From JARYGU01 sp033795365 (GTDB lineage: Bacteria > Pseudomonadota > Alphaproteobacteria > Rhizobiales > Rhizobiaceae), in NCBI GenBank assembly GCA_033795365.1, contig JARYGU010000035.1, forward strand, positions 1-28,127: a stretch of DNA of 28,127 nucleotides, read 5' to 3'. Positions within the stretch are counted from its first letter, which is position 1; every line of letters starts with the position of its first letter. Positions 15,016-23,019 of the stretch are shown piece after piece. The position numbers and the translations under genes were made by a program. The notes under the pieces are model-generated. The model had not been told where the DNA came from. It worked only from the letters and a program-made list of their open reading frames with translations, and made no database searches.

Positions 15016-15441
15016 ATGCGCCACCAGAAAGCCGGCCGCAAGCTGAACAGAACCGCCAGCCACCGCAAGGCGATGTTCGCCAACATGGCTGCCTCGCTCA
15101 TCCAGCATGAGCAGATCGTCACCACGCTCCCGAAGGCGAAGGAAATTCGCCCGATCGTGGAAAAGCTCGTCACGCTCGGCAAGCGCGGCGATCTGCATGC
15201 CCGCCGCCAGGCGATCTCGCAGATCCGTGACGTCGCCGTCGTCTCGAAGCTCTTCGACGCGATCGCGACCCGCTACGCCAACCGCAACGGCGGCTACCTT
15301 CGCATCATGAAGGCGGGCTTCCGCCACGGCGACAATGCGGCTCTTGCCGTGATCGAGTTCGTCGACCGCGACGTCGACGCCAAGGGCGCAGCCGACAAGG
15401 CTCGCGTCGCCGCTGAAGCGGAAGCCGCCGAAGCAGCCTGA
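15016..15441 (+). CDS. rplQ: 50S ribosomal protein L17
   Basis: 141 aa. L17 sits near the exit tunnel on the solvent side. MRHQKAGRKLNRTASHRKAM is the family N-terminus, and HEQIVTTLPKAKEIRPIVEK follows. The last about 20 residues are an Ala/Glu-rich tail. The start is preceded by AAAGGAG. It is the final gene of the ribosomal cluster. Confidence 0.98.
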   Translation: MRHQKAGRKLNRTASHRKAMFANMAASLIQHEQIVTTLPKAKEIRPIVEKLVTLGKRGDLHARRQAISQIRDVAVVSKLFDAIATRYANRNGGYLRIMKAGFRHGDNAALAVIEFVDRDVDAKGAADKARVAAEAEAAEAA

Positions 15442-15464
15442 TTTTTCAGCTCACAATCGCATCG

Positions 15465-15504
15465 AACGAACAAGGCCGGAGGGAGACCTCCGGCCTTGCT
15501 CGTT
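15465..15504 (+). terminator. Terminator after rplQ
   Basis: CAAGGCCGGAGG (15471-15482) and CCTCCGGCCTTG (15487-15498) form a perfect 12-bp stem with a GAGA loop. The stem extends outward across one mismatch through AACGA/TCGTT. The tail is TTTGATT rather than a long T-run. It closes the cluster and, because of its symmetry, could also stop minus-strand transcripts. Confidence 0.75.
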
Positions 15505-15592
15505 TGATTATATGGACGCTTGCCTTGACCCCAATGATGTCGCGCAAAGCTGTGCTACGGTTTTGCGGTACGACATGCGTAAAAGCAAAAGA

Positions 15593-15837
15593 CTAAAGCA
15601 AACTCTTGGGACTTGGCTCGGTATTCCACTTCGGGCGCTTCTTATAGAGACTGCCATCCGGTCCCTCCTTTTCGGCAAGCGCGCGCGCGTCAGGAGAATG
15701 CGCAGTGCTGGCGCGGGACCGCCGAAATCGGCTCCCGAACGGCGCCAGAGCATCTCAAGCTCGTGGTCGCCGGTCTCCCTGTTCTCGACGCGTTTCACGA
15801 AAGAGATGAAATCGTCGAGCGTGCCGGGGTAATACCC
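15593..15837 (-). pseudogene. Frame-shifted 3' part of the RNase A-like toxin locus
   Basis: Coding-like sequence continues past the stop of the neighbouring gene, but in other frames. One frame reads GTLDDFISFVKRVENRETGD and then ELEMLWRRSGADFGGPAPAL, with no start codon upstream before a TAG. Another reads ALAEKEGPDGSLYKKRPKW and ends NTEPSPKSLL at a TAG at 15593-15595. The first join needs one base at a homopolymer (15826-15829 or 15835-15837). The second needs removal of one unit in the GC dinucleotide run at 15679-15689. With both, one open frame of about 249 codons results. The LWxxSGADF...ALRxxL pattern loosely recalls small CDI immunity proteins, but I cannot assign it. Confidence 0.5.
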
Positions 15838-16343
15838 TGCAACTCGCTATATTCATCGAAACGAAATGCCTCTCGTCCAATCTTTCTGCCGACCCGCATT
15901 TTCAAGAATGCGCGTTCCAAGCGACCATCTGCAACCGCAGCGACAATACCCGCGTTTTGACGCAACGTATCATTAACATAAGTATTGGCGTCTTCGATAG
16001 AGAAGAAGGTTCCGTTGCGATACATGACGACCCCGAACGCTTGCCACCACCTGAGCGGAGGCCCCATTCTGGCAACGAGTTCGCTGTCGGTTTTCCCGAC
16101 GTGGTGCAAAATTGTGTGCGCACCCCGCTTCCCTTCTTCCCGACGGAGATCGATGAAATCTTCCGGCTTATACGACGCGGGCTGCGCAAGCCCATCCGTC
16201 CAGCGTCCGCCGCCAGGATTGTCGGCGGGTATGCGCGGCTGGTTCGGATTGAAATTGGCTTTGACAATATATTTGAGGCTTTCCGCCGCAAAGGTCAGCC
16301 GCATCAGGATCAGTTTTCGTTCAAGACTATCGCTTTCCGGCAT
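15795..16343 (-). CDS. RNase A-fold toxin-domain protein (CdiA-CT-like), probably truncated
   Basis: 182 aa. Residues 31-50 (FNPNQPRIPADNPGGGRWTD) match the linker motif NPNQPR.PAG...G.WT seen in rhizobial polymorphic toxins and phage MuF-type proteins. Residues 74-95 (GAHTILHHVGKTDSELVARM) resemble the first catalytic block of the bacterial CdiA-CT RNase A domain: H...HVGK...L..R. A Ser/Thr-rich helix region and GRKIGRE (152-158) follow, as in that family. The domain normally ends with a T-A-Y-P-like block carrying two active-site residues; here the frame ends ITPARSTISSLS without it. It lies 75 bases downstream of msrQ on the same strand. It may be an inactive remnant. Confidence 0.6.
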   Translation of the reverse strand: MPESDSLERKLILMRLTFAAESLKYIVKANFNPNQPRIPADNPGGGRWTDGLAQPASYKPEDFIDLRREEGKRGAHTILHHVGKTDSELVARMGPPLRWWQAFGVVMYRNGTFFSIEDANTYVNDTLRQNAGIVAAVADGRLERAFLKMRVGRKIGREAFRFDEYSELQGITPARSTISSLS

Positions 16344-16418
16344 TGGTTCGCATCCCTGTTTGCACCGAGGATAACTCGGCTTCAGGATGCGGGGATGAGA
16401 CCGCGCCGGTTTCGGTGC

Positions 16419-17066
16419 TCACACCTTGGCGGCGTGCTGCGCGACTTCCGGATTTCCTCGTTTCCATCGCAGGATAGGCCGCCGCACGGGCCGATAGACA
16501 AGCATCAGTGTTACGAGAGCGATATAGATCATCTGCTCGAGCCCGACGACCTTGACCGACATCGCGAAATGCAGCGCCCCGGCCGCCGCGATGATGTAGA
16601 CGAGCCTGTGCAGCTTGTTCCAGCGGTTGCCGAGCCGGCGGATCGACCAGCCGTTCGAGGTCAGCGCCAGCGGGATCAGCATCACGAACCCGGCCATGCC
16701 GATGGTGATGAACGGCCGCTTCACGATATCCGCGATGATCGCATCGAAATTCAGATACTGGTCGAGCACCATATAGGTCAGGAAGTGCATCAGCACGTAC
16801 CAGAAGGCCAGCAGCCCCAGCGCCCGGCGATAGCGCAGCCAGTTGACGCCGAAGAGATCGCGGATCGGCGTGACCGCGAGCGTCGCCACGAGGAAGCGCA
16901 GCGCCCAGATGCCGAGCAGGTGCTCGAATTCCTTCACCGGATTGCCCGGCAGCCCGCCGGTCGCGCCGAGATAGAAGCCGTATGCCGCCGGGATGAAGCC
17001 GATCGCGTAAAGCGCCCATACGGAGGCCGTGTGATACCGTTTCGGCAGGGTTGGAAGGAAAGGCAT
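16419..17066 (-). CDS. msrQ: Heme-binding membrane subunit MsrQ
   Basis: 215 aa with five to six membrane helices. MsrQ passes electrons from the respiratory chain to MsrP, which repairs oxidised methionines in periplasmic proteins. The ferric-reductase-like core has conserved histidines, for example EFEHLLGIWALRF, YVLMHFLTYM, NKLHRLVYI and ALHFAMSVK, candidates for heme b ligands. Its start overlaps the msrP stop by one base (TGATG), so the two are coupled. Confidence 0.93.
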   Translation of the reverse strand: MPFLPTLPKRYHTASVWALYAIGFIPAAYGFYLGATGGLPGNPVKEFEHLLGIWALRFLVATLAVTPIRDLFGVNWLRYRRALGLLAFWYVLMHFLTYMVLDQYLNFDAIIADIVKRPFITIGMAGFVMLIPLALTSNGWSIRRLGNRWNKLHRLVYIIAAAGALHFAMSVKVVGLEQMIYIALVTLMLVYRPVRRPILRWKRGNPEVAQHAAKV

Positions 17067-18007
17067 CAGAAATTGGCCCGCAGATCCATGCCGGCATAAA
17101 GCGACGCCACCTCGTCGCCATAGCCGTTGAAGGGCAGGGTCTCACGCCGGTTGGCGCCGAAGAAGCCGCCTTCGCCGATCCTGTTTTCGCTCGCCTGGCT
17201 CCAGCGGGGATGATCGACCGCCGGGTTCACATTGGCATAGAAACCGTATTCGTTCGGTGCCGTCAGGTTCCAGGTCGACGGCGGCTGTTCCTCGACAAGC
17301 GAGATGCGCACGATCGATTTGATGCCCTTGAATCCGTATTTCCACGGCACGACCAGCCGGACCGGGGCACCGTTCTGGTTGGGCAGGGTCTTGCCGTAAA
17401 GCCCGACGGAGAGGATCGTCAGCGGATGGCGGGCCTCGTCCAGCCGCAGGCCCTCGACATAGGGCCAGGAAAGCGACTGAAAGTAACCCTTCTGCCCCGG
17501 CATCTCCTCCGGCCGCACGACGGTTTCGAAAGCGACGTATTTCGCGCTCCCGAGCGGCTCCACCTGCTCGAGTAGCGAGGCGAGGGGAAAGCCGACCCAT
17601 GGAATGACCATGGACCAGGCCTCGACGCACCGCATCCTGTAGATCCGGTCTTCGAGCGGCATCGAAAGCAGCTCCTCCAGCCCGAACTCCTTTGGTTTGC
17701 CGACCATGCCGTCGATCTTGACCGTCCAGGGTGCGGGCTTGAAGTCTCCGGAAAGTGCGGCCGGATCCTCCTTGTTGAGCCCGAATTCGTAGAAATTGTT
17801 GTAGTTGGTCACGTCTTTTTCCGGCGTGAGCTTCTCATCCACCTTGTACGGGCTTTCCGCAGCCTTCAACGCGGCCGCCTCAGCGAGCCCGGCGCTCGCC
17901 GCCATCAAACCGCCGGCTGCCGCGCCGATGAAGGCGCGCCTGTTCAGGAAGAAGCCTTCCGGCGTGATTTCGGACGCCGGAATGGCGGGTGGGCGGTAGC
18001 GTGACAT
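17066..18007 (-). CDS. msrP: Periplasmic methionine sulfoxide reductase MsrP (molybdoenzyme)
   Basis: 313 aa. It reduces both diastereomers of methionine sulfoxide in the periplasm. A Tat signal peptide is visible: LNRRAFIGAAAGGLMAASAG with twin arginines at 23-24. Cys127 in RMRCVEAWSMV is the molybdenum ligand position of the sulfite-oxidase-fold family. The block WKYGFKGIKSIVRI and the closing NGYGDEVASLYAGMDLR are typical of YedY. AAGGA lies eight bases before the start. Transcribed with msrQ and divergently from the Deg protease. Confidence 0.95.
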   Translation of the reverse strand: MSRYRPPAIPASEITPEGFFLNRRAFIGAAAGGLMAASAGLAEAAALKAAESPYKVDEKLTPEKDVTNYNNFYEFGLNKEDPAALSGDFKPAPWTVKIDGMVGKPKEFGLEELLSMPLEDRIYRMRCVEAWSMVIPWVGFPLASLLEQVEPLGSAKYVAFETVVRPEEMPGQKGYFQSLSWPYVEGLRLDEARHPLTILSVGLYGKTLPNQNGAPVRLVVPWKYGFKGIKSIVRISLVEEQPPSTWNLTAPNEYGFYANVNPAVDHPRWSQASENRIGEGGFFGANRRETLPFNGYGDEVASLYAGMDLRANF

Positions 18008-18033
18008 GGCACATTTCCTTCGAAGCCTGCAGC

Positions 18034-18062
18034 ATTATATGCGGGATAACGAAATTGACGAG
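18034..18062 (-). promoter_or_regulatory. Candidate msrP promoter
   Basis: On the minus strand, CTCGTC (18062-18057) is followed by 17 bases and a perfect TATAAT (18039-18034), about 27 bases before the msrP start. The -10 is strong and the -35 weak. Confidence 0.4.
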
Positions 18063-18141
18063 ATCAGAGTTTCGATCACGGCGAAAGATGCGCGCGACCA
18101 CGTTTTCGTGCATTCTCCGTGAGTTTGCGGATTGGAGCCGT

Positions 18142-18170
18142 TTGCCTTTTTTCGCGCGAAATCCTATCTG
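18142..18170 (+). promoter_or_regulatory. Candidate promoter of the Deg protease-rarA pair
   Basis: TTGCCT (18142-18147), 17 bases, then TATCTG (18165-18170), about 34 bases before the protease start. Both hexamers match the housekeeping consensus at most positions. I saw no GGAAC...GTT element of the EcfG type. Confidence 0.4.
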
Positions 18171-18203
18171 AACCTTGCGAGGCAAATCAGGAGAATGCAC
18201 ATC

Positions 18204-19604
18204 ATGTCCATCCGCAACCGCGCCTTTCTGACGCTTACCCTCGCAGTCCTCGTCATCACTCCCGCCCTGGCGCAGGACGCCGCCAGGACCGTGCCACAGT
18301 CGCGCACGGAGATGCAGCTCTCCTTTGCCCCGCTCGTCAAGCAGACCGCCAATGCCGTGGTCAATGTCTATGCGGAACGCATGGTCCAGCGCCGCACCAT
18401 CTTCGACGGCGATCCCTTCTTCGAGGAGTTCTTCGGTCAGCGCATGCCGAACCGTTCGGAGAAGCAGTCCTCCCTCGGCTCCGGCGTCATCGTCGGCAAG
18501 AGCGGCATCGTCGTCACCAACAACCACGTCATCGAAGGTGCGGACGACATCAAGGTCGCGCTCGCCGACGGACGCGAGTTTCCCTGCAAGGTGGTGCTGA
18601 AGGACGACCGGGTCGACCTTGCCGTCCTGAAGATCGAAGCCAGGGAGGATTTCGAGATCATGCCGCTCGGCGACAGCGATGCGGTGGAGGTCGGAGACCT
18701 CGTGCTGGCGATCGGCAATCCCTTCGGCGTCGGCCAGACGGTGACGAGCGGCATCGTTTCGGCGCTGGCGCGCAATCAGGTGAAGGCCGGCGACTTCGGC
18801 TTTTTCATCCAGACGGATGCCTCGATCAATCCCGGCAACTCCGGCGGTGGCCTCATCAACATGAAGGGCGAGCTGATCGGCATCAACACCGCGATCTTCT
18901 CGCGCGGCGGCGGCTCCAATGGCGTCGGCTTCGCCATTCCCGCCAATCTGGTGAAGGCCTTCGTCGCGAGCGCCGAAGGCGGCAGCACCAGCTTCGACAG
19001 GCCCTTCGTCGGCGCGACCTTCGATCCCGTCACCTCCGAGGTCGCCGAGGCGCTGGGGCTTTCGCGCGCCCGCGGCGCGCTCGTCTCGAACGTTATTCCC
19101 GGCAGTCCTGCCGAGAAGGCGGGCCTGAAGCCCGGCGAGGTCGTGCTTGCCGTCAACGGCATTCCTGTCGAGCATCCCGATGCGCTCGGCTACCGGCTCG
19201 CGACCGTCGGCATCGGCGGACAGGCGAAGCTCTCCGTCAGCGACAATGGCGAGGAGCGGGAATTGACGATCGCTCTCGACCGTGCTCCCGAGACCACGCC
19301 GCGCGACGAACGGCTGATCGAAGGGCGCAATCCCTTCTCCGGCGCCGTGGTCGCCAATCTTTCTCCGCGTTTGGCGGAGGAGCTTCGCATGCCGGCGAGC
19401 GCCACCGGGGTCGTGGTCACCGATGTCAATCGCGGTTCGCCCGCCGCCCGGATCGGCCTCAAGCCGCGCGACATCATCGTCGATCTCAACGGCACGCCCG
19501 TAACCTCCACCGAAACGCTCGCCTCCCTTGCCGGCGAAGACCCGTCGATCTGGCGCGTCGAGATCGAGCGCGACGGCCAGCGCATCCGCCAGTTCTTCCG
19601 ATGA
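18204..19604 (+). CDS. Periplasmic serine protease of the HtrA/Deg family
   Basis: 466 aa. A signal peptide ends at about residue 23 (VLVITPALA-QDAA). The trypsin-like domain carries the triad His108 (TNNHVIEG), Asp138 (RVDLAVLKI) and Ser213 (NPGNSGGGL). Two PDZ domains follow: one around ARGALVSNVIPGSPAEKAGL and one around ATGVVVTDVNRGSPAARIGL. The family degrades or refolds misfolded envelope proteins. Start: the ATG at 18195 is only a base or two from GGAG, so 18204 is preferred. The DegP/DegQ subtype cannot be settled here. The stop overlaps rarA (ATGA). Confidence 0.93.
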   Translation: MSIRNRAFLTLTLAVLVITPALAQDAARTVPQSRTEMQLSFAPLVKQTANAVVNVYAERMVQRRTIFDGDPFFEEFFGQRMPNRSEKQSSLGSGVIVGKSGIVVTNNHVIEGADDIKVALADGREFPCKVVLKDDRVDLAVLKIEAREDFEIMPLGDSDAVEVGDLVLAIGNPFGVGQTVTSGIVSALARNQVKAGDFGFFIQTDASINPGNSGGGLINMKGELIGINTAIFSRGGGSNGVGFAIPANLVKAFVASAEGGSTSFDRPFVGATFDPVTSEVAEALGLSRARGALVSNVIPGSPAEKAGLKPGEVVLAVNGIPVEHPDALGYRLATVGIGGQAKLSVSDNGEERELTIALDRAPETTPRDERLIEGRNPFSGAVVANLSPRLAEELRMPASATGVVVTDVNRGSPAARIGLKPRDIIVDLNGTPVTSTETLASLAGEDPSIWRVEIERDGQRIRQFFR

Positions 19605-20908
19605 GCGACCTTTTCGCCCCCAAGGAACCGGAGGACATGGCGGCGAAGCGGCCGCTCGCCGACCGCCTGCGTCCCCGCACGCTGAAGGAAGTGACCGGCC
19701 AGCCGCACCTGACGGGCGAAGACGGCGTGCTCTCGCGCATGATCGAGGCGGGCTCGCTCGGCTCGATGATCTTCTGGGGGCCGCCCGGAACCGGAAAGAC
19801 GACCGTGGCGCGCCTGCTTTCGGGGGATGCGAACCTGGCTTTCGAGCAGATTTCGGCGATCTTCTCCGGTGTCGCGGACTTGAAGAAAGTCTTCGAGGCG
19901 GCGCGCCAGCGGCGCATGGGCGGGCGGCAGACGCTGCTTTTCGTCGACGAGATCCACCGCTTCAACCGCGCCCAGCAGGACAGCTTCCTGCCCGTCATGG
20001 AAGACGGCACGATCATCCTCGTCGGCGCGACGACGGAGAACCCGTCCTTCGAGCTCAATGCCGCGCTCCTCTCCCGTGCCCGCGTGCTGACCTTCAAGCC
20101 GCATGACGAGGAAAGCCTCGAGGAGCTTCTGCAGCGGGCGGAAGAGGCCGAAGCCAAGTCGCTGCCTCTCGATGCGGATGCGCGCGCCTCGCTCATCCGC
20201 ATGGCCGACGGGGACGGGCGTGCCGTCCTGACGCTTGCCGAGGAGGTCTGGCGGGCGGCGCGTCCGGGCGAGACCTTCGGCCAGGATGACCTTTTCCGCA
20301 TCGTCCAGCGCCGCGCTCCGGTCTACGACAAGGCGCAGGACGGGCACTACAATCTCATCTCCGCGCTTCACAAGTCCGTCCGCGGGTCGGACCCCGATGC
20401 CGCGCTCTATTATCTCGCCCGGATGTTCGACGCCGGGGAGGATCCGCTCTTCCTCGGGCGCCGGCTGGTGCGCATGGCGGTCGAGGATATCGGCCTTGCC
20501 GATCCGCAGGCCCTCGTCGTCGCCAATGCCGCCAAGGACGCCTATGACTTCCTGGGGTCTCCGGAAGGCGAGCTGGCGCTTGCCGAGGCCTGCGTCTATC
20601 TCGCCACCGCGCCGAAATCCAATGCCGTCTATACCGCTTTCAAGGCGGCGACGCGGGCGGCCAAGGAGAACGGCTCCCTGCTGCCGCCGAAGCATATCCT
20701 CAATGCGCCGACGAAACTTATGAAGGGCGAAGGCTACGGCGACGGCTACCGCTACGACCACGACCAGCCGGACGCCTTTTCGGGGCAGGACTATTTTCCG
20801 GAGAAGATGGGCCGCCAGACCTTCTACGATCCACCGGAGCGCGGTTTCGAGCGCGAGATCAGGAAGCGGCTCGAATGGTGGGCAAAGCTTCGCCGCGAGC
20901 GCGGCTGA
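19601..20908 (+). CDS. rarA: Replication-associated recombination protein A (AAA+ ATPase)
   Basis: 435 aa. RarA/MgsA (Mgs1/WRNIP1 family) acts at stalled replication forks. Walker A is GPPGTGKTT, Walker B is LLFVDEIHRF, sensor 1 is GATTENPSFELN, and the arginine-finger block is LLSRARVLTF. The C-terminal part has ISALHKSVRGSDPDAALYYL and LVRMAVEDIGLADPQAL, the tetramer domain shared with clamp-loader relatives. The start overlaps the protease stop by four bases. The upstream extension of the frame is a shadow of the protease gene. Confidence 0.95.
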   Translation: MSDLFAPKEPEDMAAKRPLADRLRPRTLKEVTGQPHLTGEDGVLSRMIEAGSLGSMIFWGPPGTGKTTVARLLSGDANLAFEQISAIFSGVADLKKVFEAARQRRMGGRQTLLFVDEIHRFNRAQQDSFLPVMEDGTIILVGATTENPSFELNAALLSRARVLTFKPHDEESLEELLQRAEEAEAKSLPLDADARASLIRMADGDGRAVLTLAEEVWRAARPGETFGQDDLFRIVQRRAPVYDKAQDGHYNLISALHKSVRGSDPDAALYYLARMFDAGEDPLFLGRRLVRMAVEDIGLADPQALVVANAAKDAYDFLGSPEGELALAEACVYLATAPKSNAVYTAFKAATRAAKENGSLLPPKHILNAPTKLMKGEGYGDGYRYDHDQPDAFSGQDYFPEKMGRQTFYDPPERGFEREIRKRLEWWAKLRRERG

Positions 20909-20920
20909 CCCGTCTTCCTC

Positions 20921-21238
20921 TCACGAAACAGTATTGAAGCGGGGTGCAGGCTGCGGCTTCGGCGGCGCGATGAGCTTCAACGACGATTCCGCCTTGCCGG
21001 AATGTCCCTCCATGTCGACCACCAGATGCCAATGGCCGAACTGCGGTATCGTCAGCCGGATCGGCGATTTCTTCGCGACGCCGCCGAGGAACTGGTGCTT
21101 GCGCGCATTCCTGAACAGGTCGAAATTGGCATGCGTCATCAGCCGCACATTCGCGATCGCCGTAAGCGAGATCTCTACGACCGCCCCTTTGCGCTGATCC
21201 CCGAGATCGTAGTGGGTGTAGGAAAAGCTGATCGTCAT
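20921..21238 (-). CDS. DUF1883-type protein
   Basis: 105 aa. The sequence THYDLGDQRKGAVVEISLT, ANVRLMTHANFDLFRN and IPQFGHWHLVVDMEGHSGKA follows the DUF1883 pattern (YDLG...G..VEV.L...ANVRLM...N...), a small beta-rich domain of unknown function, sometimes fused to TIR domains. The frame is open upstream, but MTISFSYTHYDL begins the domain and sits behind a GAAGAG-like site. It is convergent with rarA with a 12-base gap, and divergent from the hydrolase. I cannot name a function. Confidence 0.8.
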   Translation of the reverse strand: MTISFSYTHYDLGDQRKGAVVEISLTAIANVRLMTHANFDLFRNARKHQFLGGVAKKSPIRLTIPQFGHWHLVVDMEGHSGKAESSLKLIAPPKPQPAPRFNTVS

Positions 21239-21506
21239 CGCTCTTCTCGTCGCTCTATGGTTTACCCGCCATGATCGCATGGGGCGGTTAAGGTTCGGTT
21301 GCGCCGGCGTCGCTTCCGCTGATTGCCTTTCGTTGCAAGGGGTTGTCCGGCGAAGCGGAATCAGCTTCTCAGGCGCTTGAATCGGATTGTCAGCCGGCTG
21401 GCAGGATTCGGATGAAAAATTTTCGAGTGCCTGTCGGTATCGGCGCGGGCGGGGCGTCCTCGATGCATGAACCGGGATCGTCCCACGGATGAAGAGGAGA
21501 ATGGAC

Positions 21507-22448
21507 ATGCCGAAAATGATGCTGATCGCCCTGCTGACCGCAGTCCTTGCCGTCGTTGCGCTGCCTGCCGCAGCAGCCGGGGAGGCGGGCGAGAACTCTT
21601 TGCAGAAGATCGTCGGAAAGCCCGACAAATCCGGCCAGATCGCCGTCAACGGCATAAACTACTATTATGAGATCCGCGGCGAGGGCGAGCCGCTGCTCCT
21701 GCTCCACGGCGGCCTCGGCACGATCGAGATGTTCGGCGAGAACCTGAAGACGCTGCAGGAGAGCCGGCAGGTGATCGGCGTCGATCTTCAGGGCCACGGC
21801 CGCACCCCGCTCGGCGACCGTCCGATCGATATTGCGGCGATCGGCGCCGACATGGGGCAGCTGGTGGAGGAGCTGGGCTACGATCAGGTCGACGTGCTTG
21901 GCTATTCCTTCGGCGGGGGGATCGCGCTTCAGATGGCGGCCCAGGCACCCGAAAAGGTCCGCCGGCTGGTGATCGCATCCGCCCCCTTCGCCAGGAGCGG
22001 CTTCTTTCCCGAGATGATCCCGCAGCAGGAGGCCGTCGGCGCCGGCATGGCGGAGATGATGAAGGAGACGCCGATGTACCAGTCCTATGCGGCGGTCGCC
22101 CCGGACGTTGCGGAATTCCCGAAGCTGCTTGATGCGATGGGCGACCTGATGCGCCGGGACTACGACTACTCCGACGCCGTCGCCAAGCTCAGGATGCCGG
22201 TGATGCTGGTCTATGGCGACAGCGACATGATCCGGCCGGAACACATCGTCGAATTCTACCAGAAGCTCGGCGGCGGCCTGAAGGATGCGGGCTGGATGCG
22301 CGAGAACATCTCGAAGAACCGCCTGGCGATCCTGCCCGACCTCACGCATTACGAGGCCTTCTCTTCGCCTGCCCTGGTCGCCACCGCCCTGCCGTTCCTG
22401 AACGGGGAGAGCGGCAGGAAGGCCTGGGCCGAGCAGGTGGCCGAATAG
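21507..22448 (+). CDS. Secreted alpha/beta hydrolase
   Basis: 313 aa. A signal peptide is clear: a hydrophobic stretch MLIALLTAVLAVVALPAAAA. The oxyanion region is LLLLHGGLGT. The nucleophile elbow GYSFGGG gives Ser134. Asp238 or Asp240 (YGDSDMIRP) and His281 (LPDLTHYEAF) complete the triad. Three ATGs lie close together; 21507 has the best spacing from AGGAG (21495-21499). The substrate is unknown; resemblance is to lactonase/haloperoxidase-type hydrolases. The 268-base gap upstream carries no other gene I can support. Confidence 0.88.
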   Translation: MPKMMLIALLTAVLAVVALPAAAAGEAGENSLQKIVGKPDKSGQIAVNGINYYYEIRGEGEPLLLLHGGLGTIEMFGENLKTLQESRQVIGVDLQGHGRTPLGDRPIDIAAIGADMGQLVEELGYDQVDVLGYSFGGGIALQMAAQAPEKVRRLVIASAPFARSGFFPEMIPQQEAVGAGMAEMMKETPMYQSYAAVAPDVAEFPKLLDAMGDLMRRDYDYSDAVAKLRMPVMLVYGDSDMIRPEHIVEFYQKLGGGLKDAGWMRENISKNRLAILPDLTHYEAFSSPALVATALPFLNGESGRKAWAEQVAE

Positions 22449-22467
22449 GCCGGAGGATGCGGCCGGA

Positions 22468-22758
22468 TCAGGCCCGCGAATGTTGCCGGGAACCTGCCCG
22501 CCTTGCCCCCGAACGGGCCGGGCGGGTTCTTGCCGCCGGTTCCAGCTCCACGCAGACGCCTTCCGGCGCCCGGCAGACCTCCGCGGGGTTGTGGTCGCTT
22601 TCCCCCGCGGCGAAATGCAGGGCCGCGTCCTCATTGGCAAAGAGGCCGCCGATGCGCCTGAGGCGGTCTTGCACCACCCACCAGCCGTGATGATCCCGCC
22701 CGACGGTGAAACGGGCGGAGGAGGGGAAGCTTCGTTGTCGATACTGCAGGCTTGTCAT
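22468..22758 (-). CDS. Small conserved-looking hypothetical protein
   Basis: 96 aa. The core ARFTVGRDHHGWWVVQDRLR, GGLFANEDAALHFAAGE and CVELEP reads like a compact beta-alpha domain related to small rhizobial proteins of the form RF.V..D..G.WVV.D..GL.GGLF....A..FA. The C-terminal about 20 residues are Arg/Ala/Ser rich and may be unstructured. It is last of the minus-strand array, 39 bases after the 67-aa gene, and convergent with the hydrolase. Function unknown. Confidence 0.6.
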   Translation of the reverse strand: MTSLQYRQRSFPSSARFTVGRDHHGWWVVQDRLRRIGGLFANEDAALHFAAGESDHNPAEVCRAPEGVCVELEPAARTRPARSGARRAGSRQHSRA

Positions 22759-22797
22759 GATGTTGCAGGTCCTTTGCTGTCGTGAAGTCTCGGCTTC

Positions 22798-23001
22798 TCA
22801 AGGCGTCGTCCATGTCAGGAACTGCTGGATCAGGCCGGCGAGCAGAAGCACCGCGCCGAGCCGGATGCCGAGTTCGCGGCAGGCGAACCAGACGGGGCCT
22901 GTTTCGTTCCGGTCCTTATCCTGCCGGTGCTGCTTGCTCTGCCGGCCGGACTGCAGCCGCGGCGCAGGCGCCGGGGCATGGAGGTGAAATGGGGGCCTCA
23001 T
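22798..23001 (-). CDS. Small membrane protein, unknown
   Basis: 67 aa. A basic, Pro/Gln/Arg-rich cytosolic half is followed by a single membrane segment near the C-terminus (GIRLGAVLLLAGLIQQFLTW). AAAGGA lies seven bases before the start, which is good support. It starts 18 bases after the stop of the DapA-like gene, so the two are probably co-transcribed. No family recognised. Confidence 0.55.
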   Translation of the reverse strand: MRPPFHLHAPAPAPRLQSGRQSKQHRQDKDRNETGPVWFACRELGIRLGAVLLLAGLIQQFLTWTTP

Positions 23002-23019
23002 GGTCGTATCCTTTCGTTG

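Noticed and set aside
15508..15798. 96-aa minus-strand frame as an independent immunity gene
   Set aside because: It would begin with a GTG inside coding-like sequence that extends upstream of any start codon, and its last third is less protein-like than the alternative frame; a frame-shifted continuation explains it better.
15957..17099. 380-aa plus-strand frame over the toxin-like gene and msrQ
   Set aside because: Its translation is Arg/Asp/Gln-rich low complexity, while the minus strand encodes a clear MsrQ.
22480..22785. 101-aa plus-strand frame downstream of the hydrolase
   Set aside because: It overlaps the 96-aa minus-strand protein, whose translation looks more like a folded domain.
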